From assembly GCA_049698215.1 (NCBI GenBank), contig JBAVXH010000304.1, positions 1 through 7,002 of the forward strand: a stretch of DNA of 7,002 bases. Direction: 5' to 3'. Position numbers and translations under genes: made by a program. The notes beneath the pieces were generated by a model that was not told where the DNA came from, searched no databases, and was given only the letters and a program-made list of their open reading frames with translations. This document shows positions 5,190 to 7,002 of the stretch, one piece after another. This DNA comes from PALSA-894 sp049698215 (GTDB lineage Bacteria > Pseudomonadota > Alphaproteobacteria > Rhizobiales > Xanthobacteraceae). Within the stretch, counting starts at the first letter, position 1, and the number at the start of each line of letters is the position of its first letter.

Positions 5190-6068
5190 ATGTCCCTTCT
5201 GATCGATATCGTTCTCGCCGGCGTGGTGCTCGGCGGGATGTACGCGCTGATCGCCATGGGGCTGACGCTCCAGTATGGCGTCGCGCGCATCATGAACCTG
5301 TCGCACGGCGAGAGCCTGATCGCCGCCGCGTTCGGCGGGCTGTGGGGCTTTAGCGCCTTCGCCGTGAGCCCGCTGATCGGCCTGCTCGTCGCAATCCCGG
5401 CCGGATTTGCGATCAACTGGTTCGTCTACCAGATCGTGCTCATGCCGCTGGTCCGCCGCGCGAAGACCCGCGGCATGCTCGAAGTCGACTCGATCCTCGC
5501 GACCTTCGGCCTCCTGTTCGTCCTGCAGGGCTTCATGCTGGTCACGTTCGGCGGGCAGTTCAACACCATGAACTACCTCTCGATCCCGGTGAACGTGCTC
5601 GGCTCCAACGTCGCGCTGAACCGGCTGATCGCGCTGCTTTTCGCCGTCGTCATCGGCACCGCGCTCTATCTTGCGCTGACGCGCACCCGCTACGGCACCG
5701 CGGTGCGCGCGGTCGCGGTCGATCCGGTCGCGGCGCAACTGGTTGCAATCGACGTGCGCAAGGCATCGGCCTTCGCGTTCGCGCTCGGCGGCGCCCTCGC
5801 CGCGGCAGGCGGCGTCCTGATCGCGATGTTCACGACCTTCACCGCCACGATGGGTGTCGTCTTCACCATGAAGGCGCTCATCGTCATCATCATGGGCGGC
5901 GTAGGGAACGTCGCCGGCGCGCTGCTCGCCGGCATGATGCTCGGCCTTGCCGAAACCGCGGTCGCGCGTCTCGTCGATCCGGGCCTCACGATTGCGGTCA
6001 CCTACGCGCTGTTCCTCATCGTGCTGCTGTGGCGGCCGACGGGGCTGTTCGGGAGAGCCGCGCGTTGA
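5190..6068 (+). CDS. livH: Branched-chain amino acid-type ABC transporter permease LivH
   Basis: This 292-residue, very hydrophobic inner-membrane protein has about eight membrane segments. It is one half of the importer channel. The N-terminal GVVLGGMYALIAMGLTLQYG (11-30) followed by RIMNLSHGE (33-41) is the classic LivH signature. The cytoplasmic coupling loop is at about 173-197 (RAVAVDPVAAQLVAIDVRKA), where the ATPase subunits dock. IIMGGVGNVAGALLAGMMLG at 233-252 and the C-terminal RPTGLFGR at 282-289 are also typical. The ATG at 5190 aligns with known N-termini, but there is no clear ribosome binding site, because the preceding bases belong to the end of repeat unit C. Expression may rely on weak initiation or be modulated by the repeat. 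The TGA stop overlaps the livM start by 4 nt. Confidence 0.95.
   Translation: MSLLIDIVLAGVVLGGMYALIAMGLTLQYGVARIMNLSHGESLIAAAFGGLWGFSAFAVSPLIGLLVAIPAGFAINWFVYQIVLMPLVRRAKTRGMLEVDSILATFGLLFVLQGFMLVTFGGQFNTMNYLSIPVNVLGSNVALNRLIALLFAVVIGTALYLALTRTRYGTAVRAVAVDPVAAQLVAIDVRKASAFAFALGGALAAAGGVLIAMFTTFTATMGVVFTMKALIVIIMGGVGNVAGALLAGMMLGLAETAVARLVDPGLTIAVTYALFLIVLLWRPTGLFGRAAR
6051..6055 (+). promoter_or_regulatory. livM ribosome binding site within livH
   Basis: GGGAG lies 9 nt before the TTG at 6065, inside the last livH codons. It supports the non-ATG livM start, since the next in-frame ATG (codon 77) is deep inside the permease. Confidence 0.6.
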
Positions 6069-7002
6069 AACCCGTATATGGCCTCGCGCTGGGCGCGGCG
6101 GCGATCGCGCTGCTTGCCTTCGTCCCGAAGTTCGCGAGCGGCTATCAGCTCGCGCTCGGCATTTCGCTCCTTTATTTTACCGTGCTCGCGACCGCGTGGG
6201 CGCTGTTCTCCGGCCCAACGCACTACATCTCGCTCGCCACCGTCGCGTTCTTCGGCATCGGCGCCTATACGGTTGCGGTGCTCGGCGAAAAGATGCCGTG
6301 GCCGGCAGTGCTCGCGGTCGCAGCCCTGATCGGCGTTGCCGTTGCGCTGGTGGTCGGGCTCTCGACGCTGCGGCTCTCCGGCATCTACTTCGTGATCTTC
6401 ACGTTCGGCCTCTCCGAGCTGATCCGCCAGATCGTCTCGTGGTTCGAAATCAACGTCAGCCGCTCGGTCGGCCGCTACATCTTTCTCAGCATCACGACGG
6501 AACAGATCTACTGGCAGCTGCTCGCGCTCGTCGCGCTTGTGCTGCTGAGCGGATGGCTGATTTCGCGTTCGCGGCTCGGCCTTGCGCTGCGCGTGATCGG
6601 CAACGACGAGGTCGTGGCGCGCCACGCCGGTATCGATACGACGCGAGCCAAGCTCGCGATGTTTGCGATCAGCGCGCTGTTCATGACGTTGACCGGCGCC
6701 GTGATGGCGCCGCGCTGGACCTACCTCGATCCGGCAATTGCGTTTTCCCCGCTGCTTTCGTTCGAAGTCGTGATCATGGCGCTGCTCGGCGGCGCCGGTA
6801 GCCTGTTCGGGCCGCTGCTCGGCGCCGTGCCGCTCGTGCTGCTGTTCGAAGTGCTCAGCGCCAATTTCCCGAACTATTTCTCGATCCTGCTCGGTATCGT
6901 GTTCGTCATCATCGTGTACCTGCTCCCGCGCGGCGTGATCGGGCTGCTGCCGGCCCGGCCGCCGGTCATCGCGGCGCAGCCGGCGTCGGCCCCGATGCGG
7001 AC
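6065..7002 (+). CDS. livM: Branched-chain amino acid-type ABC transporter permease LivM, open at right edge
   Basis: The frame begins with TTG at 6065, whose last two bases fall in the livH TGA (TTGA overlap), and stays open for 312 codons to the window end. It is the second channel half of the importer. Features: several membrane segments; TVLATAWALFSGPTHYISLA at 39-58 followed by FFGIGAYT at 62-69; RLSGIYFVIFTFGLSELIRQ at 103-122; the coupling loop RVIGNDEVVARHAGIDTTRAK at 176-196; MALLGGAGSLFGPLLGA at 238-254; and a final membrane helix with YLLPRGVIGLL at 285-295. The whole permease domain is therefore present. The tail after 295 is Pro/Ala-rich and continues past the edge. In alphaproteobacteria LivM is sometimes fused to the LivG ATPase, so this tail may be a linker, or the gene may end soon after. 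The 4-nt overlap indicates translational coupling. Confidence 0.93.
   Translation, partial: MKPVYGLALGAAAIALLAFVPKFASGYQLALGISLLYFTVLATAWALFSGPTHYISLATVAFFGIGAYTVAVLGEKMPWPAVLAVAALIGVAVALVVGLSTLRLSGIYFVIFTFGLSELIRQIVSWFEINVSRSVGRYIFLSITTEQIYWQLLALVALVLLSGWLISRSRLGLALRVIGNDEVVARHAGIDTTRAKLAMFAISALFMTLTGAVMAPRWTYLDPAIAFSPLLSFEVVIMALLGGAGSLFGPLLGAVPLVLLFEVLSANFPNYFSILLGIVFVIIVYLLPRGVIGLLPARPPVIAAQPASAPMR

Noticed and set aside
3842..5416. Long open frame on the minus strand (524 codons) opposite the binding protein and livH
   Set aside because: It is antisense to clear coding genes, runs through repeat C, has a His/Arg/Asp-rich composition typical of reversed GC-rich codons and shows no domain.
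1..7002. CRISPR arrays, tRNA or rRNA genes, insertion sequences
   Set aside because: No regularly spaced direct repeats, no tRNA-like cloverleaf or rRNA segment, and no transposase-like frame was seen.

Overview
The window is GC-rich and its reading frames carry strong third-position GC bias. Together with Liv-type transport genes and GC-rich palindromic intergenic repeats built on CCCGG/CCGGG arms, this suggests an alphaproteobacterium, most likely of the Hyphomicrobiales (Bradyrhizobium/Xanthobacteraceae-like). That placement is inference from style; no rRNA or marker gene is present.

Layout, left to right. (1) The 5' part of a leftward gene (1-301) encodes an exported, Arg/Asp/Gly-rich protein of unknown function. 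(2) A rightward M20-family zinc peptidase of the glutamate carboxypeptidase type (489-1646) is divergent from it. (3) A leftward type II toxin-antitoxin pair (1647-2286) has the toxin first and the antitoxin second. The antitoxin stop codon directly abuts the peptidase stop codon. The toxin 5' end lies in a perfect 38-bp palindrome (2254-2291), the likely operator. (4) A rightward old yellow enzyme of the XenA/YqjM type (2388-3500). (5) A 317-bp intergenic stretch begins with two oppositely oriented palindromic repeat units (3510-3578 and 3618-3655). (6) A rightward branched-chain-amino-acid-type ABC importer operon follows: periplasmic binding protein (3818-5011), a large palindromic repeat (5051-5174), LivH permease (5190-6068) and LivM permease (6065 to the window edge, open).

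The binding protein should capture an amino acid or other small carboxylate in the periplasm and pass it to the LivH/LivM channel. The ATPase genes (LivG/LivF) are expected just beyond the right edge, with LivG perhaps fused to LivM. The peptidase and the flavin reductase could belong to the same peripheral catabolic function, but the sequence alone does not show this. The toxin-antitoxin module sits between them and looks like an insertion into this neighbourhood.

I see no wholly new system. The most interesting signals are the unusually long perfect palindrome, which carries promoter-like hexamers in both directions and could place the flavin reductase under antitoxin control, and the structured repeats. 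Two repeat copies 1.6 kb apart differ mainly at paired positions that change together, which points to selection for, or a shared origin as, a folded element. One copy lies inside the transporter operon just upstream of a permease start that lacks a visible ribosome binding site.
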